Assembly: GCA_018389105.1 (NCBI GenBank)
Contig: JACATO010001436.1
Location: 62,001 to 126,000, forward strand
Direction: 5' to 3'
Length of the DNA: 64,000 nt
Source: Nautilus pompilius
Lineage: Eukaryota > Mollusca > Cephalopoda > Nautilida > Nautilidae
Shown: piece after piece, positions 24,201 through 34,925 of the stretch
Layout: the number at the start of each line of letters is the position of its first letter
Position numbering within the stretch: position 1 is the stretch's first letter
The notes under the pieces: model-generated
Databases searched by the model: none
What the model saw: the letters and a program-made list of their open reading frames with translations, nothing else
What the model was told of the DNA's origin: nothing
Translations under genes and position numbers: made by a program

Positions 24201-27200
24201 AAATTGTCTAGATAAATAGAAAAAAATTATAATATTTAAATACCTTATTCTTTGGAGCATAAGCAGGGGGACTAACTTTGCTCACTTAGACAAAAATTGG
24301 ATTTGAATTTCAGAAAATGAAGAATTAAAAAAAGAAGAAGCCAGTGAACTGATTTTTATGTCATATTTTAATGAATACGATATTCTAAAATAAATAATCT
24401 ATTTAGTAGGCAAAACAAAAATTATTATTAATTACAAGTGGTAAATTTGAGTGCATGAAGAGACCAACAGTAAAATATGTGAAAGTATAAGTTTAGTAGG
24501 TACAACGAACTGGGGATGTTCAAATGAAACTTTGATGAAATAGCATCACTCGACTAAGTTTCATTTGAACATCACTAATATTTTTATTTATAGATCAACT
24601 GACATTCCTGCAAATAGTATCTCTTGATTATAGTTTATTAACTGTTAGAAAAATAAAACAATAGCTTGTAACCAAATAAGGAAATATCATCTTGCTGGTT
24701 TGCTAAAATTACTATAATATGCTTTTAAAAACTTTCATTAAATTTTGAGTTTTTAAAACATGTTGATTATTAAAAATCAAATAAGTCCTCAATTAACAAA
24801 ATGGCGGATAAATTACCTGGTTGAATAGTATTTATTGATTTTTTTTTTTTTACTTTCTGTTTAAGAAAAGACTTTTTTTAGGTTTTACTTGTTTTATTTT
24901 TTTTTAAAATGGTCTGAATTACATTCTCTGATGTTTCAAGCCAGCCATTTAACGTACTTGCAGTGTCCAGATATTTGAGTACACAACTGAATGCATCATT
25001 TTCGATCTTCTTGGAATTTCGCTGTACCACGGCTGGCTGGTCGACCCTCAGGAGCAAGAAACTGTGTCAGCCATTGGCATGTGCAGCTACAACCAGCTGG
25101 TGGAGAAAATCATTGGGCAGAAAACCTCCGAGAAAGATGAACTAGTCACAGAAGGTGAGGCAGCAGCATCCATATAATGAGGCGTTGAATATTCAATTAC
25201 CTTTGAGTTTCATTTTTTTGTTGTTTGAAAAATGCTGGTGTGTAGAGATTTTGTTTTTTGACCCATAAATAAAATGACGTCTTACTATGAAAGCCTGCAA
25301 GGACAGAGATGAATGAACACAAATAAGTCATCGTCCATGCTTCATGGTACAGTCTAGTTGACATTGAACACTTGCTTAAAATGTGGCAGAGTTTTCATTT
25401 GGTTGAATTCTCTCAAAACTTCCTTAGTTTTGTTTACTCGTGTCTTTTTAGAAATAGTAGAATGTGATGTTCTAGCATAACAAAGCTGGGTGATGAGAAA
25501 TCTGATGGCTGTTTTATTCACCATCTGCAACAAATTAAAATTTGCAGAGAAGCAATTTGAACAAAGGTCTTGGAAGCACGATTGCACTCCTGTGTGAACT
25601 AGAATTTTATTTTATTTTTTGTGACAATCAAATAAGGATTAAGTTAAATAGCATGTTGCAGAGACATTTTGGAAGCTGCTTTTCCATGTTTGTAACATTG
25701 TTTTCAACATTATCACTTGATAGTGTTTAAATATCAATACTTCTGATGAGATATTTTATTTCATCGTAGATCAAATAGCAGCAAATAAAAATTAATTGCT
25801 AAATATATTACAGACATCAAGTGCAGACTTTCTTGTTGATGATAATATAGCTTAGATCCTGTCATCAAGGAACATCATAGCCAACCTATCCTTTCTAATC
25901 TTTCTTCCTTTTAATTTCCATTCTCTGGCATCCAATTTTTTATACAACACCATCCCGATCTCAAGTGGACAATCCTGTTAATAGTATTTCCTGTTTATCC
26001 GACTTTGCTTACATTAGGTTGGCATGGAGTGTTTCAGTTGCAGGTAACTACTCGTCATGGGTTGTTGTACATTGCCTACAAGGAAGCTTAATTACACAGC
26101 TGTCCACTAGTAACTGTTGCTGCCAGCACTTCAGCCTTCAGCGGGGAAAATTTATAGATGTGGGAGGAATCCCACATGCATTGCTGGTGAAGTAGAAAGA
26201 GAAGAAAAACAAATCATTCCATTGGATTTTGGAGGGGCTATGAGAAACCTCATTTAAAATGGTTACAGTGCTAAACTTTACCAGTTTGACATTTAAAGAA
26301 AATAAAGTGACAGGTGGGGACCTTCCAGGGTGAAATCTTCAATAAAAAGTGTCTTTTGATTGTATAGTATTGGGGAACTTTGCATGAAACTCAGCTGAAA
26401 TAGCACTGCCATAATGGTACTCAAGCCAAGTTTCATCTGAACATCTCTTGTATGACACACCAGAATACTATGTAGGGCTTTCTGCTAATGTGTTTAGCAG
26501 GTAAACAGTTAATTGTCATCACTAACCATATTGCAATGCCCTTAATTTTACCTCTGTTTTCTTTTCATTAGCTTATCAGATTTTTTACTGACTGCCCTTT
26601 TACAAAAAGGCGACAGGTGGTTTCCCTGCCCTCTCGAGATAAGATAGCTAGGCCTTGTCAAAGGTTTGCAGATCTACTTTCTGGTGGACAAGCTGTGAAA
26701 ACACTTGAGGTGGGAAATGCTAACCTGCCCAAAATGTGCCAACAATATCTATTGTTAAACGAGGCCCATTGATAAGCTTATTGTGATATTTCAAAACTCC
26801 ATTTGTTTTGAGGCGTTTAGTTTCTTGGCTGCTGCTGCTTGGAAAATCTCAACTGTGGAGAAACAAGGTAGACTTGCCTGCCTCCTTTCTTACCTGCTGA
26901 AATTCAATAAAAAAACAAAAATTGTAGGTAAAGTTTGATGTGGTGGGTTGCTGCAGTAAACAAGAAACTAAGAAGTCATTCAAGGTTTGTTTGTTTTGTT
27001 TTTTTTCAACTTGCTGTTTCTCTGACAGCCTACATTCTGTCACTTCACCCACAATTCTTCTCCCCACCTTCGTTACCTCGTGCCGCTCAGGAAGGGTTGT
27101 CATACTTGACACATTTGGCAAAATCTTTTTTTTTAACTAATATCCCCATAGCTTTCTGCAGCTCATGGATATTAACATCTCTCTCTCTCTCTCTCTGCAT

Positions 27201-28233
27201 GAACCCCATTAGCAGAGTGACAAATTCTTGTTAGCCTCAACTTCTACCACCCTGCTAATGCAAGCTGCAGGTGCACTCTTTGCTGGTAGGGCCATCCCCC
27301 CATTCCCTGCCTCACTGGAATACTTTTTAGGCAAGTGGAATAATGCATCTCAAGGTGTTGATGGGAGGCTGGTGTTGTGCAGGCAGTGCACTCGTGTAGA
27401 TTATACCACGATATAAATCAACAGCAGTCGAAAGATTAAATATCACATGAATACAATTATGATACCTGGCTGGCTTTGTGACCCCATCCAATGTTGTGAT
27501 ACATAGTTTGGGAACTGTTGCCTCAGTGCTTGCAGATGCATTTAGTGTCTCATACTTTGAGTGTTGTGTATTTGTCTGTGAAAAGTGTGGCTTTAAACTG
27601 TCTAGACATAGATGTATGTGCAGCAGAACTGCTCATAACTTTACCTACACAAGATGGGATGGGTGGAGTGGATCTAAAAATGATGTCTTAGCAGCATGAG
27701 ATCTTTGCGCTTCTGAAAGGGATGAAATTTTATTTTAATAGTTGGCTGAATGTCTTACAGAGTAAAACTTGTTCACATACTGTAGCTTATAGCGATGATG
27801 GCTTGTTCATATGTGCAACTGTACTTCTAGGATCTTTCTGTTCTAGGATATAAATTATACATTATCTCACAAGGGGCTAGTGCTCACAAATAGTAAGAAA
27901 AGAAACCTAGAGTAATTTTTTTGTTATGGGTGGAATAGTAGTAGCTTGATTGCATTGAATATTATTGATAATAGTCAAAATGTATTTTCTTTTGAAAGCA
28001 TGTAAGAAAGAAACCAAACTATTTAATGTAAAGTTTTTTTAAAATTTTAATTTAATTGTTTTAATTTTTACCTTCCATTTCTCTTTTCAGCTCTTATAGC
28101 AGAGACATTTCTGGAAAAGACAGCCTCGCAGTTAACTTACCACGGGCTCTGCGAGTTGAACTCCACTGTGAAAGAAGGCGAATTATGCGTCTTCTTTAGG
28201 AATAACCACTTCAGCACACTCTATAGGCACAAG
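14901..28233 (+). CDS. MINDY2: MINDY-1/2 family Lys48 deubiquitinase, 5' part (five exons; 3' end not in window)
   Basis: Exons 14901-15234, 18379-19439, 23935-24041, 24964-25154 and 28091-28233 join in frame to about 612 residues. Seen: a long acidic, Ser/Thr/Glu-rich N-terminus (about residues 1-385), then the MINDY catalytic core with TQNENGPCPLLAI (catalytic Cys about 422, oxyanion Gln about 416), GLDVNVRFTG, SLYHGWLVDPQ, YNQLVEKII, LTYHGLCEL and FFRNNHFST (catalytic His about 604). Family knowledge: MINDY cysteine proteases trim Lys48-linked polyubiquitin chains in the cytosol or nucleus; vertebrates have paralogues MINDY1 and MINDY2, and one invertebrate orthologue is usual, so the symbol is by family. 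All four splice junctions are GT-AG with compatible phases (1, 0, 2, 1). Missing: the segment after His (normally LYLLVTDQGF in the family) and the C-terminal ubiquitin-interacting motif and CAAX-like tail. The start is preceded by an in-frame stop at 14871. Family identity is secure; exon 1 boundaries are less so. Confidence 0.93.
15235..18378 (+). other. MINDY intron 1
   Basis: 3.1 kb, GTAACG to TTACAG. It starts in the CpG-rich zone and turns AT-rich by 15400. Contains a family A SINE (16370-16555) and T-rich tracts near 17585 and 18230; nothing else recognised. Confidence 0.75.
16370..16555 (-). repeat. SINE family A copy in MINDY intron 1
   Basis: Minus strand: GAGGGTCAGAGTTCAATTCC (box B) followed by the family body with CCTTCTCCCTCTTCTTCACC and GGGTTTCCTTTCAAATCTAA. 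Confidence 0.65.
18379..19439 (+). CDS. MINDY2: MINDY exon 2 (disordered region plus catalytic Cys)
   Basis: Acceptor TAATTACAG before 18379 and donor AAG/GTAAGA after 19439. The exon is 1061 nt, unusually long. It has two parts: about 270 residues rich in Glu, Ser, Asp and Thr, including an EEEEEDTS tract, with no domain; then the start of the MINDY peptidase from about 19237, beginning VYHLKWTYFKSKKVP and including the catalytic box QNENGPCPLLAI (Cys codon 19308-19310, Gln codon 19290-19292) and DQLMDYLGE. The reading frame stays open past the donor to a TAG at 19509, where the sequence no longer resembles the family, so the donor at 19440 is preferred. It enters in phase 1 and leaves in phase 0. 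Confidence 0.93.
20090..20430 (+). repeat. SINE family A copy in MINDY intron 2
   Basis: GCGGCATGGTTGTCAGGCTA head, box B-like GAAGTTTGATTTCC, body CACAGTTTCCTTCTTGCTCC, CCAGCCAGCTGCACAGG, TTTCCTCCATCCTAAAAATG, and 3' CTGAATCCTAAATTGTAAG. Confidence 0.7.
20515..20870. other. Unassigned GC-richer patch with short inverted repeats
   Basis: Contrasts with the AT-rich intron around it and has several CpGs. Two perfect 9-bp inverted repeats occur: CCTAATCGA with TCGATTAGG (near 20524 and 20557) and CTAGTGCAT with ATGCACTAG (near 20784 and 20807). A 93-codon minus-strand frame (20493-20774) crosses it but matches nothing I know. Possibly a transposon fragment. Confidence 0.35.
22602..23692 (+). 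mobile_element. Decayed Tc1-like transposon in MINDY intron 2
   Basis: TA flanks both ends (22600-22601, 23693-23694); the terminal 30 bases match imperfectly in inverted orientation. Plus-strand transposase remains: FCIDEGRKIW near 23133-23162 (LFxDESRF motif, first Asp), then at 23225-23545 a continuous stretch ending in FQDDNTPIYRA (second Asp) and TPDFTPIGHLSDELENAF, equivalent to SPDLNPIEHLWDEL. Frameshifts separate the parts. About 1.09 kb. It is oriented the same way as the host gene. Confidence 0.85.
23935..24041 (+). CDS. MINDY2: MINDY exon 3
   Basis: Acceptor ATGCCATTTCAG before 23935; donor GTATGT at 24042. It encodes NTSEDVQLNYQQNMQDGMTV, then IPKLQTGLDVNVRFTG, matching the conserved helix and GLDVNVRFTG strand that follow the catalytic Cys region in MINDY-1 and MINDY-2. 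It is 107 nt, entering in phase 0 and leaving in phase 2, which fits exon 4 exactly. An upstream AG at 23913-23914 is a possible alternative acceptor, but the family alignment does not require the extra codons. Confidence 0.92.
24042..24963 (+). other. MINDY intron 3
   Basis: 0.9 kb, GTATGT to TTGCAG. AT-rich, with one palindromic MITE and a T-rich 3' end at 24840-24905. Confidence 0.9.
24511..24578. mobile_element. Palindromic MITE, copy 1 (MINDY intron 3)
   Basis: GATGTTCAAATGAAACTT and its exact reverse complement form an 18-bp perfect inverted repeat around a short centre. Member of a five-copy family in this window; the whole unit is about 70 bp and could fold as one hairpin in the pre-mRNA. 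Confidence 0.85.
24964..25154 (+). CDS. MINDY2: MINDY exon 4
   Basis: Acceptor TACTTGCAG before 24964; donor GTGAGG at 25155. In the frame set by exon 3 it reads GVQIFEYTTECIIFDLLGIS, LYHGWLVDPQEQETVSAIG, MCSYNQLVEKIIGQ and KTSEKDELVTEG. All are hallmark MINDY core segments; the YHGWLVDPQ and SYNQLVEKI blocks are nearly invariant in the family. It is 191 nt, entering in phase 2 and leaving in phase 1. It contains no premature stop in the joined frame, although it shows stops in other frames. Confidence 0.94.
25155..28090 (+). other. MINDY intron 4
   Basis: 2.9 kb, GTGAGG to TTTCAG. Contains palindromic MITE copy 2 and a CT microsatellite (about 27177-27197). A 99-codon plus-strand frame at 26935-27234 and others nearby show no homology. 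Confidence 0.9.
26371..26450. mobile_element. Palindromic MITE, copy 2 (MINDY intron 4)
   Basis: Diverged member of the family: ATGAAACTCAGCTGAAATAG on the left arm and AAGTTTCATCTGAACATC on the right arm, about 80 bp in all. Confidence 0.75.
28091..28233 (+). CDS. MINDY2: MINDY exon 5 (catalytic His)
   Basis: Acceptor CTCTTTTCAG before 28091; donor GTTAGT at 28234. It reads ALIAETFLEKTASQLTYHG, LCELNSTVKEGELCVFF and RNNHFSTLYRHK. The His of NNHFST (codon 28207-28209, about residue 604) is the catalytic His of the family. It is 143 nt, entering in phase 1 and leaving in phase 0. The next conserved block was searched for by eye through 64000 and not found, so the coding sequence given here stops before the end of the peptidase core. 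Confidence 0.93.
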
Positions 28234-29817
28234 GTTAGTCATGTTTACTTGTGTTCGTGTAAACCACAACATTCGTGTATTTGTAACAACTGGTGTTTCT
28301 AATGTTGAAACATTTCACTGATGACCCAGCGAAGCTTTTGGCAAAGTTCTCCATCAAAGTTCCTTATAATATAGGTTTGGTTTGACTTCACCATTTTTTC
28401 TCAAAAGGTTTGCCAAACTGCAGATCAAAGGCATTCATGGTCCTCTACTCTCTTGAGTTAACATGATTTCAAAGAATAGGCATTATAGGGTTAATTTGAA
28501 AAATGGGATGATTACCTTGATTTTTAAAGATCCAAGAATGATCCTAAGTAGAAAAGTTTCCAGTTAAAATTTAAGAGTTTTGAAAGGGACAGTTGGACTC
28601 AACATTCAAATAGATAATGCAATACTTGGTAGATTTGAAACTCGAAAATATGGATCCACATGATTTAGAATAAGAATCTTATTAAGTGTTAGAAACTGGT
28701 GCATTTCAGCTGCTACTATATTTACTAATAAATCACGTCATCAAATATGAGTTTCAAATATTGATACCCTTGTTAAAAAAAAAAACAAAGCTTGGGCTCA
28801 ATCTAAATTTAAAAATTTTAAATATTGGTACTCAATATGGCCTCTTTACGTTGTGCAAGACTGGAGTTCTAGATGTTATATTCTCCAACTAAAACCCACT
28901 CTACTGAAATGAGGTCTTATCCAGGGCTTCTCTGAAATTACATATATCTGGTATAGTCAACTGATTAGAGGCTGGGTGCATCTAAAAATTTTGCCTTTTT
29001 TTTTTAAACGACCTAAAAGAACAAGTTTGCAGAAATAAATTATATAGTGCCTGACTAAATTATTAAAATATTTCTCCAGTGATAATATGTTAGGGGGATA
29101 TTTACGTGTCTGCTAGTTAAAGCTGTATTGCATAGTTGATCGACTGCTAGGCCGATAAGTCCAAAACCTGACATAACTGACAACGCATGGCCGTTTGCCA
29201 TCTTGCAGTTTCTAAGATAAAACCTTTTCCCATTTACTCAGTTGACTCCAAACTCCGCAAACTTTGTTCTCGATGTCTGAACGACTCCTGAAAACAAAAA
29301 AAATAACTGTTTTCACATCTGTTCAATGCTGTTCGTGTTTACAAAGGTTGAATGTGAAATGCAAGCCAACCAACGTGGACTTGAAACATGGTGTATTTTG
29401 TACGCACATTTACTCTTTAATTTTGACTCCCTCTGCTCAGTCATTTGAGATGTTTGAGATTTTGTGTGTGACAGGGTGAAATATCAGCATCAGAATGAAA
29501 AGGCCAGCAGTTAAAGCTAAACCCATAAAATACTGAATATCTTAGTGGTTCAGATTTTGCATATTTTTTACATCATGGTGAGCAAGTTAGCTCTTTTTTT
29601 TGTAAATCATCTAAAACCTCATAAGAACACCATGCAAGTAGATGTCATTTCAGTTCTTTATTTTTTCTTCTTTTTTTAAAACCCATTGTCATAACTTTTT
29701 ATGGGTGTCACTAATACATTTAATGACATCAGAATTAATACTTTTTATTTTTTTTTTTAGATTTTTTTATATCATCAGGAAAATGATTAAATAAGCAACT
29801 TTTAATAGATCCATCTA

Positions 29818-31139
29818 CACTGCTTTCCAAAAGTTAGCCAACAAACAAAATTTCCAAAATGATTGGTTTTATTCACCAAATGTTCAACACAAACTTCTTG
29901 ATGAAAGTTGTTTTAAATGAATAAGCATATGTAAATTATCTTTGGTATAAGGACATGGAAAACTGGCTTGTTTTCATATTAATTTTGGCTGTGTTAGGAT
30001 ATTTGTTTCAAAGGGCAGCGTCACAAGTTGGTTGCCATACTCATTTGTCAGGTTCTTTAAGGCAGAGTGCTTTTGGTAGGATAGAGACTGGGCAGTCACA
30101 GACCCAGGTGGCAGAATGGCTAAATGTGAACAGACATGTGTTTCTTGGTCATCGAGACAATTTTAAGTGCATAGAGATATTTCCCAAAGAACAGTTTAAG
30201 GTTTACCATTGGTCACAATTCCAACTTGCTTCTGATCTCTCTGTGGTCACTAAGTTGGTGTCAGCCTAAACTATACACAGGAAGCTGCATGAAAGGGAGC
30301 TTTGTTCAAGGTGACTTATGATGTGTATCATCTTGACTTGCTGCTATAAACAGCAGCAGTTTAACTTGTGCCATGAACATGTTGTCTAGATATCACGTGA
30401 CTGGAGATGTTTTTCTCTTTAATGATGAGTCGAGATTTAATCTTCATTGTGACTTTCAGTGCATACTCATCTGGAGGGAATGTTGCTCATTCAACCAGCC
30501 CACAAGTATCATGGAAAAGGATCCATGCTGGTGGTGTGATTGTCTGGGCAGGAACTTTTATGGTTGGGCATATACTGCATTGAGATATAGGGATGAGATT
30601 CTGGATCCTGTCAGACCATATGTTGGTACAATTGTGGGTAACTTCATTTTAAAGGATGATAATGCTTGTTAAACAACCAATGTTTTCAAGACCAAACCAT
30701 ATTGAGCTAAATCCTATTGAGAATATTTTGAATACTCTAGGAAGGCATGTTGTCTCCATCATTCCAACACTGCAAATGTCTCTGATAAGACAACGGACTT
30801 TTTATTTCTCACTGCTTTTATTAATAGGGTTATAAGTTCAGTTTGCAAAGCTACTTTGAGTTGTTTATTGCTATCAGGGGCACACAACCCCTATTAACTA
30901 TTCTTTAATTTATTTTTGTTTACATTCTTTGTTAATAGAATTCCTTTTTGTTTCCTGAATTGGTCCTGCCTGCTTTATTTTTTTAAAATCCTAAAAATGA
31001 TTTGTGTTTTACCTATTTCTTTGTAGAAGTTGGGATACTTGAAAGGAAGTTTGTGTTGATCATTTGGTGAATAAAAATTTTAAGTATTTTGGAATTAGTT
31101 TTGTTGTTTTTTTGTTGTTTAACTTTTGGGAAACCAGTG
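29818..31139 (+). mobile_element. Tc1/mariner-type transposon with long inverted repeats, 1322 bp
   Basis: The ends read CACTGCTTTCCAAAAGTTAG at the left and, reverse complemented, CACTGGTTTCCCAAAAGTTA at the right, each abutting TA (29816-29817, 31140-31141). Homology continues inward for roughly 80-100 bp, including the shared stretch TTATTCACCAAATG. Plus-strand transposase pieces: an N-terminal helix-turn-helix-like stretch (about 30010-30160, with RIETGQSQTQVAEWLNVNR) and VFLFNDESRFNLHCDFQC near 30408-30460, the DESRF catalytic motif. Stops break the frame. Best-preserved ends of the Tc1 copies here. Confidence 0.92.
30010..30672 (+). pseudogene. Broken Tc1-like transposase
   Basis: Two stretches of transposase-like sequence lie inside the inverted repeats of the element at 29818-31139: a DNA-binding-domain-like part with TQVAEWLNVNRHVF and a catalytic part beginning VFLFNDESRFNLH. 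They are separated by stops at about 30267-30370, and the second ends at 30672 before the last catalytic acidic residue. The downstream text encodes an HIELNPIENILNTLGRHV-like stretch near 30700-30752 (NPIE motif) in a shifted frame. Confidence 0.75.
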
Positions 31140-31274
31140 TAGATTCTTGTCTTCTATTCTATGTTACCAGAAATCTAGTGTCTACTAGTAATTAATGACC
31201 AAACTATTGTTCTGCAGTACAAACAGGTGCAAAATGTTCTTATACAAAGTTAACCTATATACTCCTTTGCTTAT

Positions 31275-31445
31275 TACAACAAGAAGTTTCAGATGTTGGA
31301 GGAAACACAGTTGGCTGGCTGGTGATGAAGAGTGAGAAGAAACAATGCTAAGAATGTACACCAAACAGTTGGTCATAAATGAGATTCAAACTCAGGCCCT
31401 CAACCTTATCAGTCAACAACACCTGCCTGTCTGCCTCTGGAGCAC
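31275..31445 (-). repeat. SINE family A copy
   Basis: Minus strand: GAGGGCCTGAGTTTGAATCT (box B) and body GTTTCTTCTCACTCTTCATC, ACCAGCCAGCCAACTG, GTTTCCTCCAACATCTGAAA. Confidence 0.7.
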
Positions 31446-34400
31446 AGGTGAGAGAGTGTAGATGATACAATGCAAGCTGCCATCACTACAAACATTTTGC
31501 ATGAGTTCTCCTGTCCAAGGAACACTGTTGGCTATGCCATCTTCAGTCACGTAGGAAAGCAACATTTAATCACTGTTTTGGCTGTTTTCAAAAGATTTTT
31601 GTGAATAATAATTTTAATAAAACTTTTATTGAGCTCAGTTTGGTGTTCCTATCCAGTATTGTTTCTTCTCACTCTTCTTCTGCAGCCCTCCACATGGATT
31701 CCCCCCTCCCACATCTATAGTTGAAGTGTCCTCTGGGGACTTCCGTGGGCCTGCCACATCTGGTCTCCAAAGATATTTGTGAATGGTAACCTTCAGAGAA
31801 GATTTTTTTTATTTACAATTAATTAACAAATAAAAGTAAAAGGGTAATTTTATGTACACACATTTTACAAAAACAAAAAAAATATTCTAATGGAATGTTT
31901 TTTGAAAAGTGTTATTTACACTACAGTTTATAACCTTCATTGCTGTAGATTAGCTGGGGCCAGCCCACGGTTTGTTTTCTCACAGCCTTTTTTTGTTTTC
32001 CTTAAATCTTAGTACTGAATTAACCAATCAGTTGGTCAGAATATATCCCAGTTCTCACAACCAATGAAAACTGTCAGAACTGTTGTCCAGAGAATTGCTG
32101 GTGCTGATTGGTCTCCTGAAGTATCTGTAGAAAAGTTTGGTGGCTCTGGAAGTAAATGAAAATAAGCTACCTCTGTTAAAAAAAAATTTTTTTCAAAATG
32201 ATTTCTTATGTTTTATTATTATTTTAATTATTAGTAGTTTTAATTACAAGTTTGCCTTATTCATATTTGGATTTTTTAAAATGTAAAACAAAAGTTCAAG
32301 TAATGCTCCTGGTGTGTGTGTGCATGCACAGGACTTTAAAAAAAAACATGGCTACTTGATTACCATTGGCAACTAAAAAAATCTAGTTGGTGACTATCTA
32401 ATGATACCAATAATGAACACCACAACCAGGCTGATACGAGGGGGATCCTGAAACCTGTGTGTACATCACTTGACCTTATCTTGCAAATTATGAACGCAAA
32501 AAGATTTAATAAAATGTATTCTCCATTTTTTATCTCAAACAGCAGCAAGAAAATCATGATTCCATTAATTACTCTACATCTAGTTTTAAAGAACGGGTGA
32601 GCGGTGTTGTGATGAGTGGAAGTGAGGTGCACACATCACGGAAAAAATAAGAACACGAGTGCAAATTGAAGTAAAACAGAGGAAGTGAAAAGTTTACTAT
32701 TAGAGAAAGGAAGTGACTATTGAAGCAAGAAGACTTGTGGGACCTAGTCCAGCTTTTTAATACAGACTCAGTCTGTACCGATCCAGCTTTGAGTTTAACC
32801 TCACAACATGGGATCATCTTTCAAACTTTTCTGGCTTTCTCTGCTCAGCAGGTAGCTTAAAGGAGTAGCCTCAGGACTTTAGAGGATGGCTAAATCCACT
32901 CCAACCAAAATCATTGGTTAATTAACCAAGCTTTGGGCCACTTAGAAGGCAAAAAAATTTACTTGACCTCCCTATTGTGATCCTATTTTAGCTGGCGACT
33001 GGAAAATTCTGCTGGTTACCAATATTTTTGGAGCCCTCCGTTTATGCATGTTCTGTTTTTTCTCAACAAATCAGTCAGTGTACCATATGTGGATGGTGTA
33101 AGAACTGACGTACCCTGGTTCCGGAAGAGTTGCATCAATAATCACTATGGTGATGCGGTTAAAGCCCACTCCAAGGGAGTAGTTCGATGGACTGGAGTTA
33201 CCGTTCCTGTCATCGATCTTGGCTTCGCAACGACAACTTTTTGGGAATGCCCATATTTTTATAAGCAAAGTGTCGTAACAAAGAAACTGACCCATGCAGC
33301 ATTTGGTGTTTTTCAATGCAATACAATTAGCCTCGGAATCTATTTTAAAAACAGTTATATCTCTTCTAAACTACAGCTGATGTTTAATATACTCTGTGTG
33401 TGTGCAGAATTTTGTTTAAAGAATTGATGGAAATGGATGAGGACTTCATGTTCAGTATGCCTTTGGTGTGTGTGTGTGTGTGCTGATATTTAGCAACTTT
33501 TTTTGGATCACAACTGCATCCTTTGTTTTTGCTTTCTCTCTTTTTTGCAGTGATTTTACTACAATACCAATGTGATTATCTCTCTGTAATGACTGATAGA
33601 GAAATGAAATTCCTCTGAGCACTGGTCTCTTACTACTGCTAGAGACCTCAGGAGTTTTCCAACATCTATTTCCATCATAGATATTTAGAGAGACGGTGGG
33701 CAAGGTCATCTTAAACATTAGAAACATTTCAAAATTCATCAGTTCAGTGCTTGTTTTTTGTAGTTTTCCTATAATTAAAAAAAGGGAAACTATAATCCAA
33801 GCCATTTAATTACATGATTACAGGTATTTTATTGTAGTTTTATATAGTCAGGCCATATCATCTGATTACCTGGTCACGAGTATTTGTCCAGCTAGGTAAA
33901 CTAGAATAAATTGGGAAAATGCACCGAAGTACACTCGGTGTCTGCTGTGTATCTCTCTGAGGAAATTATAAGGCAGCATGTCAGCAGACTTACCAAATAC
34001 TGGGCAGTTGTATGGACTGCTATTGTAATGTCTTATTATATCCTTGTGGAAGAGATTGCTGTCATTCTTTCTCTCAACTGATATGCATTTTACCAAGTTC
34101 CCTTTGATGCACTTGGTTAATTCTGTGAAATTGCTGAAAATAATAGAAACATCATAGTAAGACAGGTGCTTCCACTGATTTCAGGAAGTAGGTCTTACTG
34201 TCTCACTTTAACCATAATGGCTTAGGAAATTTGGTGTCATCTATATTGTATGGAATTTAGCTAGGTGAGGCTGAGCACTGGTGGGGGGAATCAAATAGTG
34301 TTTATTGAAGGAAGTGGTGACAGATTTTTAATACACTATTGAGAGTAGGAGGCTTTGCAAATCTAGTATATCTAATTGTCTGTGTTTCTAGTGTACAAGG

Positions 34401-34589
34401 CATTACATTGCTTACGTCTGATGAAATAAACACCTGACTGGGATGGGAATTCTATCAGACATTTTATTTATTTATTTTAAAAATATTTATTGCCCCATTA
34501 AACCCGGACATTTGATGGTTTTAGATGGGGGGGGGGTATAGCTAGACTGGTGGAGGAACCCGACCTTGTTTTTGCCATGTTGCTCATTA

Positions 34590-34925
34590 TGGTAAAATCT
34601 GTTTTGTCATGCCAAATGCTACCATTGCCAAAACCATTGATGCCAGGTGTTTGTGCACTAGCCATGTAGGAGGACAGTGGTACTGTCCACATCACCCACT
34701 CCCCTCTGTAAAGGAGCTCTTGCACATTGGAGGAGTTGCTGAGTCTCAATGAAGCACTCGTGTAGTTAAGCAGAATGAGTGAAGTGGCAGAGACCCCTGT
34801 TAGAACTCTTCATTTTTATATTTGGGAAGAAACCCCCGTAGACTGACTTGAGTTGGGGTGATAGATCAAACTGAGTTAAGTCCAACTTGGATTCAGATTC
34901 TGGCTCTCATCTTAGTAGTCTGCAA
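34590..34925 (-). repeat. SINE family A copy
   Basis: Minus strand: GAGAGCCAGAATCTGAATCC (box B), body GGGGGTTTCTTCCCAAATAT, and a 3' half shared with the copy at 48165-48455, including ACTACACGAGTGCTTCATTG. It lies just past a G8 run at 34528-34536. Confidence 0.65.

Noticed and set aside
28400-28470. Possible next MINDY exon in the LQIKGIHG-like translation
   Set aside because: Does not match the LYLLVTDQGF block of the family and lacks a suitable acceptor in phase 0.
32400-32480. Possible mariner end (TACGAGGGGGATCCTG)
   Set aside because: The opening resembles mariner termini, but no inverted partner or transposase trace was found nearby.
33044-33427. 127-codon plus-strand open frame with a GC-richer first half
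   Set aside because: No recognised motif and no convincing flanking splice pair; a minus-strand frame overlaps it. Could be transposon debris, but I cannot support a gene.
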